A stretch of DNA of 25,322 bases from a virus. The translations under genes and the position numbers were made by a program. The notes under the pieces are model-generated. The model did no database searches, had not been told where the DNA came from, and was given only the letters and a program-made list of their open reading frames with translations. Location: IMG/VR virus record IMGVR_UViG_3300028829_000658, positions 1 to 25,322 of that record; one strand, given 5' to 3'. How positions within the stretch are numbered: the stretch's first letter is position 1; the number at the start of each line of letters is the position of its first letter. This document shows, piece by piece, positions 7,478-14,431 of this stretch.

Positions 7478-7579
7478 TTTATTTCTCCTAATAATTATAG
7501 TTGACGTTCTAGGTCACACGTTCGGTGGGAATAAGCACCGCATGAGATTGTTTATCGAACTCGACAAACGAGAACAATC
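7478..7579 (-). promoter_or_regulatory. Structured 5' leader of the 453-aa structural gene
   Basis: From the predicted +1 at 7579 the leader begins directly with GATTGTT (7579-7573), pairing perfectly with AACAATC (7552-7546); CTCG/CGAG lies inside. A second stem, CGGTG/CACCG (7540-7536 with 7527-7523), follows. AGGAG (7489-7485) stays single-stranded. A hairpin at the very 5' end is a known way to protect mRNA from decay. Confidence 0.5.
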
Positions 7580-7584
7580 ATATG

Positions 7585-7592
7585 TATTTATA
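7585..7592 (-). promoter_or_regulatory. Exact T4 late promoter TATAAATA
   Basis: Minus-strand TATAAATA is identical to the T4 late consensus recognised by the gp55-type sigma. It lies between the fibre-gene stop (7614) and the 453-aa gene. A perfect palindrome TTTTTACGTAAAAA (7594-7607) sits just upstream of it. Confidence 0.75.
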
Positions 7593-7613
7593 GTTTTTAC
7601 GTAAAAAGGGAGT

Positions 7614-10220
7614 TTAGAGGCGACCGACTGCTACTTCAATAATTGACAATTCTTTGCTAGTTTTGTCTTCAATAGCCTTACCTAATGTCATACCTGGATG
7701 CATAATTGTAGCAACATGATACCAAGCAGTTGCACCACCTTGTCCATCACTTACCATGACATCACCCTTTTCACATGTATCTGTTACTTTACATGGTACT
7801 CGACCTTGTAATGCTACTGCGACTGGAATGCCTGAGCATCCTTGATTCATAATATATGCTGGATTTGTTGACACGATACCTGCTACTCGTCTGCTACCTT
7901 TTACATCAGAGACATGAACTTCTTCAGTACCACCAAAGCATACTACAGTACCTACTTCATAGGCTTCTTCACCTTTATAGTACTCAGCCAAGTCAGCATA
8001 TGTTGATTCTAATCTGGATCCTGCTGTTAGTGTCCAATTACCTGTGATCGAACCTGCTGTTGTATTTGCACCAGTAGTCAACGTATCTGCTGTAAGAGTG
8101 CCTGCAAGTACATCTAATGCTCCACTAACAGTTAATGATGTTAAAGTACCCGTGCTTGTAATATTAGGTTGTGCGGCTGTTGTTACTGTACCGGCAGTTG
8201 TTGCACTTGATACAGTCCCACTTACGTTAGCACCTGCTACTGAATTTGCAACTGCGGCAAAGCCAACTTCACCTGTTACATTGGCGCCAGTTAAAGCAGT
8301 TAAGTTTGCTCCATCACCTGATACATATGTGAATACTCCACCTGTTGCATTAACATTACCTGCTCCAACATTTGCAGAGACAGTTAATGATGAGAGTGTA
8401 CCAACACTAGTAATATTTGCTTGTGCGGCACCTGATACAGTACTTGCTACTGATGCTAATGCTACAGTACCTGATACATTTGCGCCAGCAACTGCATTAG
8501 CAGTAGCGGCAAAGTTAACTTGACCTGCAACGTTTACTCCTTGCACATTTGAAATGTTACCGGCATCTCCTGATAGAATACCTACAACGTTTCCTATAAA
8601 CTGATCTGCTGTTACTCTATTAGTAAATGTTGTATGAGTTGCGTTTGATGTAATTTCTTGGAAGCCTAATGTGATAGACGATCCTGATAGATATAAATCT
8701 CTGAATCTATTTGTATTGTTTCCTAAATCATATGTTACATTTGCATCAGGAGTAATATCTCCTGCTACTTCTAAACTTGTAAGTGTCCCTAAACTTGTAA
8801 CATTTGGTTGTGCGGCTGTTGTTAATGTGCCAGTCAATGTTGAACCTGAGACATCATATGTTGCTTCAACATTACCTGCTACGAATTTTGCATTAGCAGT
8901 ATCAAAAGTATAACTACCACTTACGTTAAGTGGTTTATTACCAGTTGCAGAAGTAGATACTAATGCCGGGAAATAATTACCTGTAGTAAGATTACCTACT
9001 ACACTATTGTCTGCTACATTAGCATAATCAACATTTAAATTTGCTACACGTGTTGTAGAGTCTACGACAATAGGTGTCGTACCTGTTGCAACATTAGAAA
9101 ATATTCTGGCTGCATTTAAATTTGTTGTATTGATATTTGTAGATACATTTGCATTACCAGTAATAGTTAAAGTTTTGTTTGAACTAAAGTCCCAAACAAA
9201 ATCTCCGTCACCATCGATAACACCTGAGTTGTTATATTGAATACTTGTATTACTACCTTGAGCCGCTGATGTACCGCCACCGCCTATTGAGGCGACTGCT
9301 CTACCACCAACACCATATACATTTGCTGTTAGTCCTGTTGTTGTACCGATCGGCTTTTCAGGTCCTGCTACACCATTTGCATAGATAGTATCAGAAAGTA
9401 CAATAGTTGTTGTTGTCGGTAATGCATTAACATAATAAGTAGATGTAGTATCGATCAATGACGTTGCACTATCCATATTACCTGTAAATCTAACAGGGTC
9501 ATTTAATGAAAAGACTTGTGAATTACCAACTGTAACTCTTTTATTAGATGTATCTGTTGATGCAACACTTGAAAATGCATAATCAGTAAATGCAGAAGTG
9601 TCTACTGGAGTGGTTAATGTTGTATCAGAATATAATGAGAATGTTGTTGAACTCAAAACGTTAGCATAATATGTGCCACCGTTTAATTGAGTCATGCCAA
9701 CTGCGCCAGTGATTGTAACTTCTTGTCCTGATGTTAAAAAGTTTTCTGTTGATGAAGTAATAACACCCGGGTTTGCTTGTGATACATCTTCTATGTATGC
9801 TGTGATTGTTCCTTTAGGGGTCCAAGATAAATTACCTAGTCCATCTGTTTCAATTGTATAACCAACTGAACCACCGTCGATTTGAACATTACTAATCTCT
9901 CCTAGATCAACTAACCCACCGGCGTCTCCACCTCTATTGACCCAGTTAGTACCATCAAATGCTAAGACTTGTCCATCTGAATTGGCTGCTGTGTTTGCAT
10001 CAATGCTTATATTTAGATTACCATAAGCACCGTCGATTTGACTAAATGTAATATCAGAATATGAAGTCAATACTTCAATATTTTCTAATCCACTCGTTGT
10101 TTTTCCAATAAAGACTCTTTTTGCATCACTGGCAAAACCGATTTCTGCTTCGTCTAATTGTGGTAAATCAACTAAGTTACCAGCCCTTTGTTGAATTTTA
10201 GAGATTTGTATAATGCTCAT
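7614..10220 (-). CDS. Tail-fibre-like virion protein, 868 aa
   Basis: Probable receptor-contacting fibre or appendage protein. The N-terminus (IQQRAGNLVDLPQLDEAEIG, then a VFIGK strand) resembles the Mtd-N-type start of phage fibres, an rG...LP.L..aEiG...FIG pattern. Residues about 140-300 hold two FCCH/Ig-like modules (GMTQLNGGTYYANV...TTFSLYSD). Residues about 465-700 are GANVSGTV/AAQPNITS-GTLTSL repeats typical of marine phage fibres. The last 130 residues (YADLAEYYKGEE, GIVSTNPAYIMN, VALQGRVPCKV, KGDVMVSDG) form a conserved compact C-terminal domain found on many marine phage fibres and related in pattern to Peptidase_G2-type chaperone domains; whether it is cleaved is unknown. The ATG has AAGGAAAAG upstream and a GATAAATA late promoter at 10249-10256. 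Confidence 0.8.
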   Translation of the reverse strand: MSIIQISKIQQRAGNLVDLPQLDEAEIGFASDAKRVFIGKTTSGLENIEVLTSYSDITFSQIDGAYGNLNISIDANTAANSDGQVLAFDGTNWVNRGGDAGGLVDLGEISNVQIDGGSVGYTIETDGLGNLSWTPKGTITAYIEDVSQANPGVITSSTENFLTSGQEVTITGAVGMTQLNGGTYYANVLSSTTFSLYSDTTLTTPVDTSAFTDYAFSSVASTDTSNKRVTVGNSQVFSLNDPVRFTGNMDSATSLIDTTSTYYVNALPTTTTIVLSDTIYANGVAGPEKPIGTTTGLTANVYGVGGRAVASIGGGGTSAAQGSNTSIQYNNSGVIDGDGDFVWDFSSNKTLTITGNANVSTNINTTNLNAARIFSNVATGTTPIVVDSTTRVANLNVDYANVADNSVVGNLTTGNYFPALVSTSATGNKPLNVSGSYTFDTANAKFVAGNVEATYDVSGSTLTGTLTTAAQPNVTSLGTLTSLEVAGDITPDANVTYDLGNNTNRFRDLYLSGSSITLGFQEITSNATHTTFTNRVTADQFIGNVVGILSGDAGNISNVQGVNVAGQVNFAATANAVAGANVSGTVALASVASTVSGAAQANITSVGTLSSLTVSANVGAGNVNATGGVFTYVSGDGANLTALTGANVTGEVGFAAVANSVAGANVSGTVSSATTAGTVTTAAQPNITSTGTLTSLTVSGALDVLAGTLTADTLTTGANTTAGSITGNWTLTAGSRLESTYADLAEYYKGEEAYEVGTVVCFGGTEEVHVSDVKGSRRVAGIVSTNPAYIMNQGCSGIPVAVALQGRVPCKVTDTCEKGDVMVSDGQGGATAWYHVATIMHPGMTLGKAIEDKTSKELSIIEVAVGRL
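8135..8825 (-). repeat. In-gene repeats of the fibre protein
   Basis: Three degenerate copies of a segment of about 55 bases encode AAQPNVTSLGTLTSLEV, AAQANITSVGTLSSLTV and AAQPNITSTGTLTSLTV. The copies end near 8825, 8440 and 8185, and the core GTGCGGC recurs in each. Two GANV(S/T)G(T/E)V units lie between the copies. Such repeats can change in number by recombination. Confidence 0.65.
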
Positions 10221-10248
10221 AAGTCTAATCTTTTCCTTTGATTATACT

Positions 10249-10256
10249 TATTTATC
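10249..10256 (-). promoter_or_regulatory. Late promoter GATAAATA, fibre gene
   Basis: Minus-strand GATAAATA lies 28 bases before the fibre ATG. T4 spacing predicts +1 at 10243 and a 22-nt leader that contains AAGGAAAAG. The octamer is the same as those at 1803 and 20849. Confidence 0.65.
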
Positions 10257-10274
10257 ATTGATTTTAAATCAATG
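10256..10274 (-). terminator. Inverted repeat between nuclease gene and fibre promoter
   Basis: CATTGATTT and AAATCAATG form a perfect 9-bp inverted repeat around one base. The last base is shared with the late promoter octamer. It lies 10 bases after the stop of the nuclease gene. No T-run follows, so termination is only a guess; a protein-binding site is equally possible. Confidence 0.35.
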
Positions 10275-10284
10275 TAGCCTTTTA

Positions 10285-10974
10285 CTAGATGTACTTTGTG
10301 TAGTATTCCTCTAACTTCTTAAGCCATTGTTGGTGATACTTGTCGAACTCGTTACCTTCTACGATAAACTCTTGGTATTCGTAGTCTTTGCTACACATAA
10401 ACACAACACCTTTCTTAATATTTGTGCCGTATAGTTCATTGTGTGCATCTGCATAAGCCGCTAATTGAATAAAGTAATCGTCAATCCATTCACGTTTCTT
10501 AGGTCGATTAGTTTGTTTGTGATCCATGATTGCTTCATCACCTTTGTGCAAACCAACTAAGTCAGTTGTACCTGCATAGATTTCAGGATAGTATAATGTT
10601 ACTTCAGTTCCCCAAAATTCTTCACAATTAACAAGACCTTTATCAATAATTTCTTGTGCCATAATATGACTTTGTTTGCTGTATGGATTCGATCCGTACT
10701 GCCCCATGTCACCGGTATCACTTAGTACATAGTTTTCTAACCATTTATGCATACGTGTTCCGCGCCCTGCGGCTTCAGTAGTGATCTCTTGTGCTTTAGC
10801 ATAGCCAACTCTTTTACGCCATTCTTGTAATCCTTTTTTCTTTTCTTCTGATTGTGTAGCAGATAAAACAGTTGTTACACTAGGGAGTTTGCCTCCGTCT
10901 GGTGTAAGATATTTACGTGAACCGTCAAAGTTTTTCTTTTTTAATTCTTGGTATGGATATTTTTGTGTTATCAT
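10285..10974 (-). CDS. PD-(D/E)XK nuclease, RecB/Cas4-like exonuclease family
   Basis: A 229-aa single-domain nuclease of the type annotated as exonuclease in marine T4-like phages. Visible motifs in order: RGTRMHKWLE (71-80, with the His typical of RecB-type enzymes), GTEV (122-125), GTTDLVG (136-141) giving catalytic Asp138, IMDHKQ (149-154) giving D151-x-K153, and YFIQLAAYA (167-175) with the QxxxY signature. This is a complete active-site set for metal-dependent DNA cleavage. No Cys cluster for an Fe-S centre is seen, unlike Cas4/AddB. It begins by TAATG overlap with the SGNH gene stop, so translation is coupled. Its likely role is DNA end processing in recombination, replication or host DNA breakdown; which of these is not shown. 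Confidence 0.85.
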   Translation of the reverse strand: MITQKYPYQELKKKNFDGSRKYLTPDGGKLPSVTTVLSATQSEEKKKGLQEWRKRVGYAKAQEITTEAAGRGTRMHKWLENYVLSDTGDMGQYGSNPYSKQSHIMAQEIIDKGLVNCEEFWGTEVTLYYPEIYAGTTDLVGLHKGDEAIMDHKQTNRPKKREWIDDYFIQLAAYADAHNELYGTNIKKGVVFMCSKDYEYQEFIVEGNEFDKYHQQWLKKLEEYYTKYI

Positions 10975-11861
10975 TATGGCCTCAATTGATCCGTTTCTGG
11001 TTTTCCTGCCCAGTTTTTATTTAAATAGTCTAATCCTAATTCATGGAAGTAATATACGTTTCTAGCAAAGTCAAGTGGATAATAATTCGTAGGATTGTGA
11101 TGACTAGACTTTATATCTTCTTCTGATTGTGGAGTATGTATTAAAATATCATGTAATTTAGCATGTGTAGATTCAACAACTTCAATATCATTATAACGTT
11201 TTTTTATTTCTTTCCAAATATAATCTGCGAGATGTTTGTGTCCTTCTACTGTTTCATGTAAGCAAGGTGTCTTTTCAAAATCTTGTGTTACTTCATTAAA
11301 ATTTTGTAGTTTTCCTAGATGCAAGTTTAATTCGTTTGCTAAAATTGTTTCATGCTTTTCAATAAAATCATTTACTATTGACCCAGTGACTGGCATATAA
11401 TCACTCATTAAATGAGGTATATTATTAGCATCCAATATACTATTAATACTTGCCCAACGATGTAATTTATCTTGTTCCATTAAACAATAATAGTGATCGT
11501 CAGAATTTATAATTATTTCTTTTTCTAACTGCGAGTGAGTTGCGTATCCATCAACAATATAGAATTGGTGCATGTTCTGACCATCAGCAGTTTTTGATAT
11601 GTAACATTCTCTACGTGATGATTGTGAATATGCATGTATGTAAAAGGGATTGTTATCATGCAAAAGGTCTTGGTAGAAGTATTGCATTGTTCTGCGAAAA
11701 ATTGCTTGATTTCCTTGCCCGGGTAAAGCAAGATTGACTAATGGAACTCCTAACCGCTCTGCAATAATAGAAGCCCAACAGTCCTTGATCGGATCTGAGA
11801 TTCCATGTCCGTATGTGTAACTACAACCGTTAACGACTAAGTGTGATATTTTTAGATTCAA
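10974..11861 (-). CDS. SGNH/GDSL-like hydrolase, 295 aa
   Basis: The N-terminal strand and NGCSYTYGHG (11-20) give the GDS-type nucleophile block with candidate Ser14. LALPGQGNQAI (44-54) supplies the block II Gly and block III Asn. LHETVEGHKHLADYI (201-215) resembles the catalytic-His block (candidate His202, followed by GH), although the usual Asp before it is not evident. The open frame extends to a TTG at 11888, but I chose the TTG at 11861: it overlaps the iscA stop as TTGA, GGAGAG lies 9-13 bases upstream, and it gives MNLKISHLVVNGCS. There is no ATG before the active-site block. It shares Y/W-x-x-x-x-R-x-E with the partial SGNH gene at 1-548. Probably acts on an ester-linked group; substrate unknown. 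Confidence 0.8.
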   Translation of the reverse strand: MNLKISHLVVNGCSYTYGHGISDPIKDCWASIIAERLGVPLVNLALPGQGNQAIFRRTMQYFYQDLLHDNNPFYIHAYSQSSRRECYISKTADGQNMHQFYIVDGYATHSQLEKEIIINSDDHYYCLMEQDKLHRWASINSILDANNIPHLMSDYMPVTGSIVNDFIEKHETILANELNLHLGKLQNFNEVTQDFEKTPCLHETVEGHKHLADYIWKEIKKRYNDIEVVESTHAKLHDILIHTPQSEEDIKSSHHNPTNYYPLDFARNVYYFHELGLDYLNKNWAGKPETDQLRP

Positions 11862-12175
11862 ATTGTAAAACTCTCTCCACAACCACAACGTGCTTTCTCT
11901 AATGGATTAATGAATTCAAAACCTTCATTAAGTCCATTCTTTTGATAGTCAACTGTGATTCCTTCAAGTATGTCATTAGCCTTTGGGTCAATTAGTATTG
12001 AAAACCCTTCATATTCATTATGAATGTCTTCTTCGTTGATTTTGTCTGCAAACTCAAGTTTATACGCATAACCACTACACCCTGTAGTTTCGATACCTAT
12101 GCGAATACCAACACCTTTACCACGTTTGGCTAGATGTGATTTGATTTTATCTTTTGCAATTTCTGTAACTTCCAT
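11858..12175 (-). CDS. iscA: A-type iron-sulfur carrier (IscA/ErpA/HesB family)
   Basis: A 105-aa protein with the full family signature: TTGCSGYAYKLEF and the C-terminal CGCGESF. The three cysteines are C33, C97 and C99, with the same C-x63-C-x-C spacing as bacterial IscA, so cluster binding should be intact. The family binds [2Fe-2S]/[4Fe-4S] clusters and hands them to target proteins; viral copies are known in marine phages. I chose the ATG at 12175 (MEVTEIAKDKI) over the upstream GTG at 12190 because GAGG precedes the ATG and the N-terminus then fits the family. A sigma-70-like promoter lies upstream. The stop overlaps the SGNH start. Clients within the phage are unknown; no cysteine-cluster protein is evident in its operon. 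Confidence 0.92.
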   Translation of the reverse strand: MEVTEIAKDKIKSHLAKRGKGVGIRIGIETTGCSGYAYKLEFADKINEEDIHNEYEGFSILIDPKANDILEGITVDYQKNGLNEGFEFINPLEKARCGCGESFTI

Positions 12176-12201
12176 ACTTGTATTTAACACCTCAATATGA
12201 T

Positions 12202-12230
12202 ATTATAAAGTATTTCTTATTACTAGTCTA
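12202..12230 (-). promoter_or_regulatory. Possible sigma-70-type promoter for iscA
   Basis: On the minus strand TAGACT (12230-12225), 17 bases, TATAAT (12207-12202). The -10 is perfect and the -35 matches 4 of 6. The predicted start near 12195 leaves a leader of about 20 bases containing GAGG before the ATG at 12175. Confidence 0.45.
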
Positions 12231-12241
12231 GTGAATTGGGT

Positions 12242-12613
12242 TTATATTTTGAATGCGCCGCGGTCTTTTTTCATAGCAGATTTTGCCATTTTATCGACGG
12301 TCTTTTCACTGTCTGATTCTTTGTCTTGTCCAGGTTGAATATTGACAGGCTCATGTCCTTTGAAGACTACTTTATCACCTTGTATATTTGATATAACACT
12401 TTTAAGAAGAGGTTTCTCCATCATTTTGTATAAGTCTTGTATGTCAAGTATGATATCGTTGTCTTGGAATGTGTCGAGTAATTGATCAACTGTATAATTA
12501 TCAGGATCAATGGATCCGTCTTCTACGTGTTGTTGTAATTGATTAGAAACAGCAACAATGCTGGCTGCCATTGCATTGCTGTCCTGAGCATCGACAAACT
12601 CGTAAAGCCTCAT
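12242..12613 (-). CDS. Conserved marine T4-like phage protein, 123 aa, unknown function
   Basis: I do not recognise a function. The N-terminal 90 residues look helical and acidic (MRLYEFVDAQDSNAMAASI, VDQLLDTFQDNDIILDIQDL), followed by VISNIQGDKVVFKGHEP, which looks like two beta strands, and a basic tail DKMAKSAMKKDRGAFKI. It follows the acidic scaffold-like gene after a 5-base gap, with AAAGG overlapping that gene's stop, so the two are co-transcribed and probably act in the same process, perhaps head assembly. No catalytic motif, membrane segment or signal is visible. Confidence 0.8.
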   Translation of the reverse strand: MRLYEFVDAQDSNAMAASIVAVSNQLQQHVEDGSIDPDNYTVDQLLDTFQDNDIILDIQDLYKMMEKPLLKSVISNIQGDKVVFKGHEPVNIQPGQDKESDSEKTVDKMAKSAMKKDRGAFKI

Positions 12614-12618
12614 GTGCT

Positions 12619-13359
12619 TTACCTTTTTGCTCTACCGACTGGTCCTGTTGATACGTCTACGTCTACGTCTTCAATGTCACCGACAACTGCGTCAGGGGCG
12701 CCTATGTCAATATCATCTGTTCCCATATCGCCTGTTACATCAATTGCTGGGTCAGAAACATCCATGCTGTTAACACCGACTTCGCCGTCGCCTAGTCCTG
12801 TATCTACGTCACCGTCGAATGCATCTACTGTTTGTCCACCTGTAACACCTGCTAATGCTTGATCAAGTTGTCCTTTGACTGATACTAAACACTGATTCAA
12901 TTCTGCAAGTGCTTGTCCTGCTGTTTGATCAAATGCTTGTGCTTCGTTAACACCAATTTCTGTTTGAACAGAGTCAACTAGTGCTGGCATCTCTTTGACC
13001 ATCATGTCTGAGATTTCTTCTAGCATTTTTTGTACTGAATCAACCATGTCCTGTGCGGCTAAGATAACTTGTGATCTGTTAACTTCTTCGTTTTCAGTGA
13101 TTACCGAAGTTCTTGGCGCAGAAGGAGCAATCTTATAATGCTCTTTAAGGGCTTGTTCTACAAACACTAATTTCATGTATGCAGGATATTCAGCACCAAA
13201 GTTTTTAGATTCTTTTGCTTCAGCAATTAAACCTTTTACTTTGTTATGCATTGTTTGAGTTTGTATTTTGTTCAAGCCTTTGATATTGAAATCAACTTCA
13301 AAATTTTCTTTTAAAGCCTTGACTGCAACTTCTTGCTTATTTAAATCATTAAGTTTCAT
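12619..13359 (-). CDS. Acidic-tailed, scaffold-like phage protein, 246 aa
   Basis: No firm family assignment. Residues 1-80 are charged and helical (MKLNDLNKQEVAVKALKENF). Residues 90-165 form a long helix (QVILAAQDMVDSVQKMLEEI, then QALAELNQCLVSVKGQLDQA). The last 75 residues are low-complexity Asp/Gly/Val repeats (DVDTGLGDGE, DDIDIGAPDA, EDVDVDVSTG) ending in a basic GRAKR. Helical bodies with very acidic tails occur in prohead core or scaffold proteins, and the late structural context fits, but sequence similarity to T4 gp22 or gp68 is not visible to me. AGGAAATTAAT precedes the ATG and overlaps the stop of the 186-aa gene. Alternative: a DNA-mimic or decoy protein, given the negative tail. 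Confidence 0.75.
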   Translation of the reverse strand: MKLNDLNKQEVAVKALKENFEVDFNIKGLNKIQTQTMHNKVKGLIAEAKESKNFGAEYPAYMKLVFVEQALKEHYKIAPSAPRTSVITENEEVNRSQVILAAQDMVDSVQKMLEEISDMMVKEMPALVDSVQTEIGVNEAQAFDQTAGQALAELNQCLVSVKGQLDQALAGVTGGQTVDAFDGDVDTGLGDGEVGVNSMDVSDPAIDVTGDMGTDDIDIGAPDAVVGDIEDVDVDVSTGPVGRAKR

Positions 13360-13368
13360 ATTAATTTC

Positions 13369-13929
13369 CTAGTAATCTGTCGTAGATATAATGTATTTAT
13401 CTTGTTTCATAGAATTTCTGGATCCTCTAACACGTTTCTTTTTGTGATCTTCAAAGATTCTACGTTGTTGTTCTTTAGAAGTATTTATGAGTCTTTCTAA
13501 GTTATACACAATTTGTTTTTTGCGTCCTAAATCATCTTGTAATTTGGTCAATTGTATTAGTCTATGATCTAACGGTTTTGCTGTACTTTTATATCCCCGT
13601 GTATGAACTGCGATATCTAAATTAATTGATGCCATTTTACCATCAAGGTTGTAAACGTCAACTGCTTGTTGACTACTAGAATTATGAGCAAACACACAAT
13701 ATGCCATTGCGTTCCTAGCATTTATAAATTCATATGATGTTTCATCACCAGGTGTTGATACAGTAAACAAATTAGTTGTTGCATCCTGTCGTATTCTATA
13801 TTTGCCAAAGGCTTTAATGCCAGACCTATCGTTACTAATATAAAGACTTTTTAATTCTTTAATTAGTTCTCCCTTAAACATTTGTTTAATTTTATTACGA
13901 GCATCTTCTACATTAGTTTTCTTTTTCAT
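13369..13929 (-). CDS. Conserved phage protein, 186 aa, unknown function
   Basis: I do not recognise a family. The N-terminus is basic and helical (MKKKTNVEDARNKIKQMFKG), the middle looks like a small alpha/beta domain (FGKYRIRQDATTNLFTVSTP, FINARNAMAYCVFAHNS), and the C-terminal 60 residues are a strongly basic coiled-coil-like helix (LDHRLIQLTKLQDDL, RKKQIVYNLERLIN, HKKKRVRGSRNS). The charge suggests nucleic-acid or scaffold contact. It starts by ATGA overlap with the upstream 146-aa gene and is followed after 9 bases by the acidic-tailed protein, an arrangement that would let the basic and acidic proteins be made together. Confidence 0.8.
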   Translation of the reverse strand: MKKKTNVEDARNKIKQMFKGELIKELKSLYISNDRSGIKAFGKYRIRQDATTNLFTVSTPGDETSYEFINARNAMAYCVFAHNSSSQQAVDVYNLDGKMASINLDIAVHTRGYKSTAKPLDHRLIQLTKLQDDLGRKKQIVYNLERLINTSKEQQRRIFEDHKKKRVRGSRNSMKQDKYIISTTDY

Positions 13930-14366
13930 ACAGTCTCCATAAAGTATATATTTTTTAATTCAGGTGTGGTATCTAAAAAATTAGGTAAATCTATGCTTTC
14001 TGTTTTGCATTTAATCATAGGTACTTCATGGCAATCTTTTATAAGATAACCTAAAGGATCTAAATCATCATTAAACACTGAATTGTTTTGTACTTTAAAA
14101 TCAAATTTCCAATAATAAAAATTTTTTATGTTTTTGTCTATTAAAAATCCAAATGCAGATGTGTCTGTATTGTCTTCTATTCTGTGAGGGTAATGTAATA
14201 TTTCTGGGTTGCCTCGTAAACTTATACACTGTAATATAGTGTCAAAGTTTGCTTGTGAATTTCTTTGAATGTTCCATAACTCAACATTATCTCCCACAGG
14301 CTTTGATCTGTTGAGAACATTAGTATGAGTAATGTCAAACAATGTAAAACAAGTTATGGTTTTCAT
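13926..14366 (-). CDS. Conserved phage protein, 146 aa, unknown function
   Basis: Function not recognised. The protein begins MKTITCFTLFDITHTNV, then WNIQRNSQANFDTILQCISL, a motif-rich stretch (N-x-RN-x-Q-x-N-x-x-T-x-LQ) that looks conserved, followed by a beta-rich part (FGFLIDKNIKNFYYWKFDF). There is no membrane segment or signal peptide. It is the first gene of the 12242-14366 operon. No Shine-Dalgarno precedes the ATG; instead a late promoter octamer ends six bases before it (14372-14379), which predicts a leaderless mRNA. A strong terminator lies just upstream of the promoter, insulating it from the 123-aa gene at 14432. Confidence 0.8.
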   Translation of the reverse strand: MKTITCFTLFDITHTNVLNRSKPVGDNVELWNIQRNSQANFDTILQCISLRGNPEILHYPHRIEDNTDTSAFGFLIDKNIKNFYYWKFDFKVQNNSVFNDDLDPLGYLIKDCHEVPMIKCKTESIDLPNFLDTTPELKNIYFMETV

Positions 14367-14371
14367 AGTAC

Positions 14372-14379
14372 TATTTAGT
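14372..14379 (-). promoter_or_regulatory. Late promoter ACTAAATA, scaffold-like operon
   Basis: Minus-strand ACTAAATA is followed by GTACT and the ATG at 14366. T4 late spacing places +1 on the A of the ATG. The spacing is identical to that at 1803 and 5186. Confidence 0.55.
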
Positions 14380-14382
14380 AGC

Positions 14383-14414
14383 CAAAAAAAAGCCTCTAAT
14401 AAAAGAGGCTTTTT
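14383..14414 (-). terminator. Strong intrinsic terminator (works on both strands)
   Basis: GCCTC (14392-14396) pairs with GAGGC (14405-14409), extended by A/T pairs. On the minus strand it is followed by eight or nine Ts, and on the plus strand by five. It lies just after the stop of the 123-aa gene at 14432 and should end that short transcript. Confidence 0.9.
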
Positions 14415-14431
14415 AATTCGTTAACTAAAAC

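Noticed and set aside
6702-8913. Several plus-strand ORFs rich in Val, Ala, Pro and Thr
   Set aside because: They are antisense shadows of the Thr/Ala-rich repeats of the 453-aa and 868-aa virion proteins.
12176-12190. GTG start for iscA adding five residues
   Set aside because: The GTG lacks a ribosome-binding site, while the ATG at 12175 has GAGG upstream and fits the family N-terminus.
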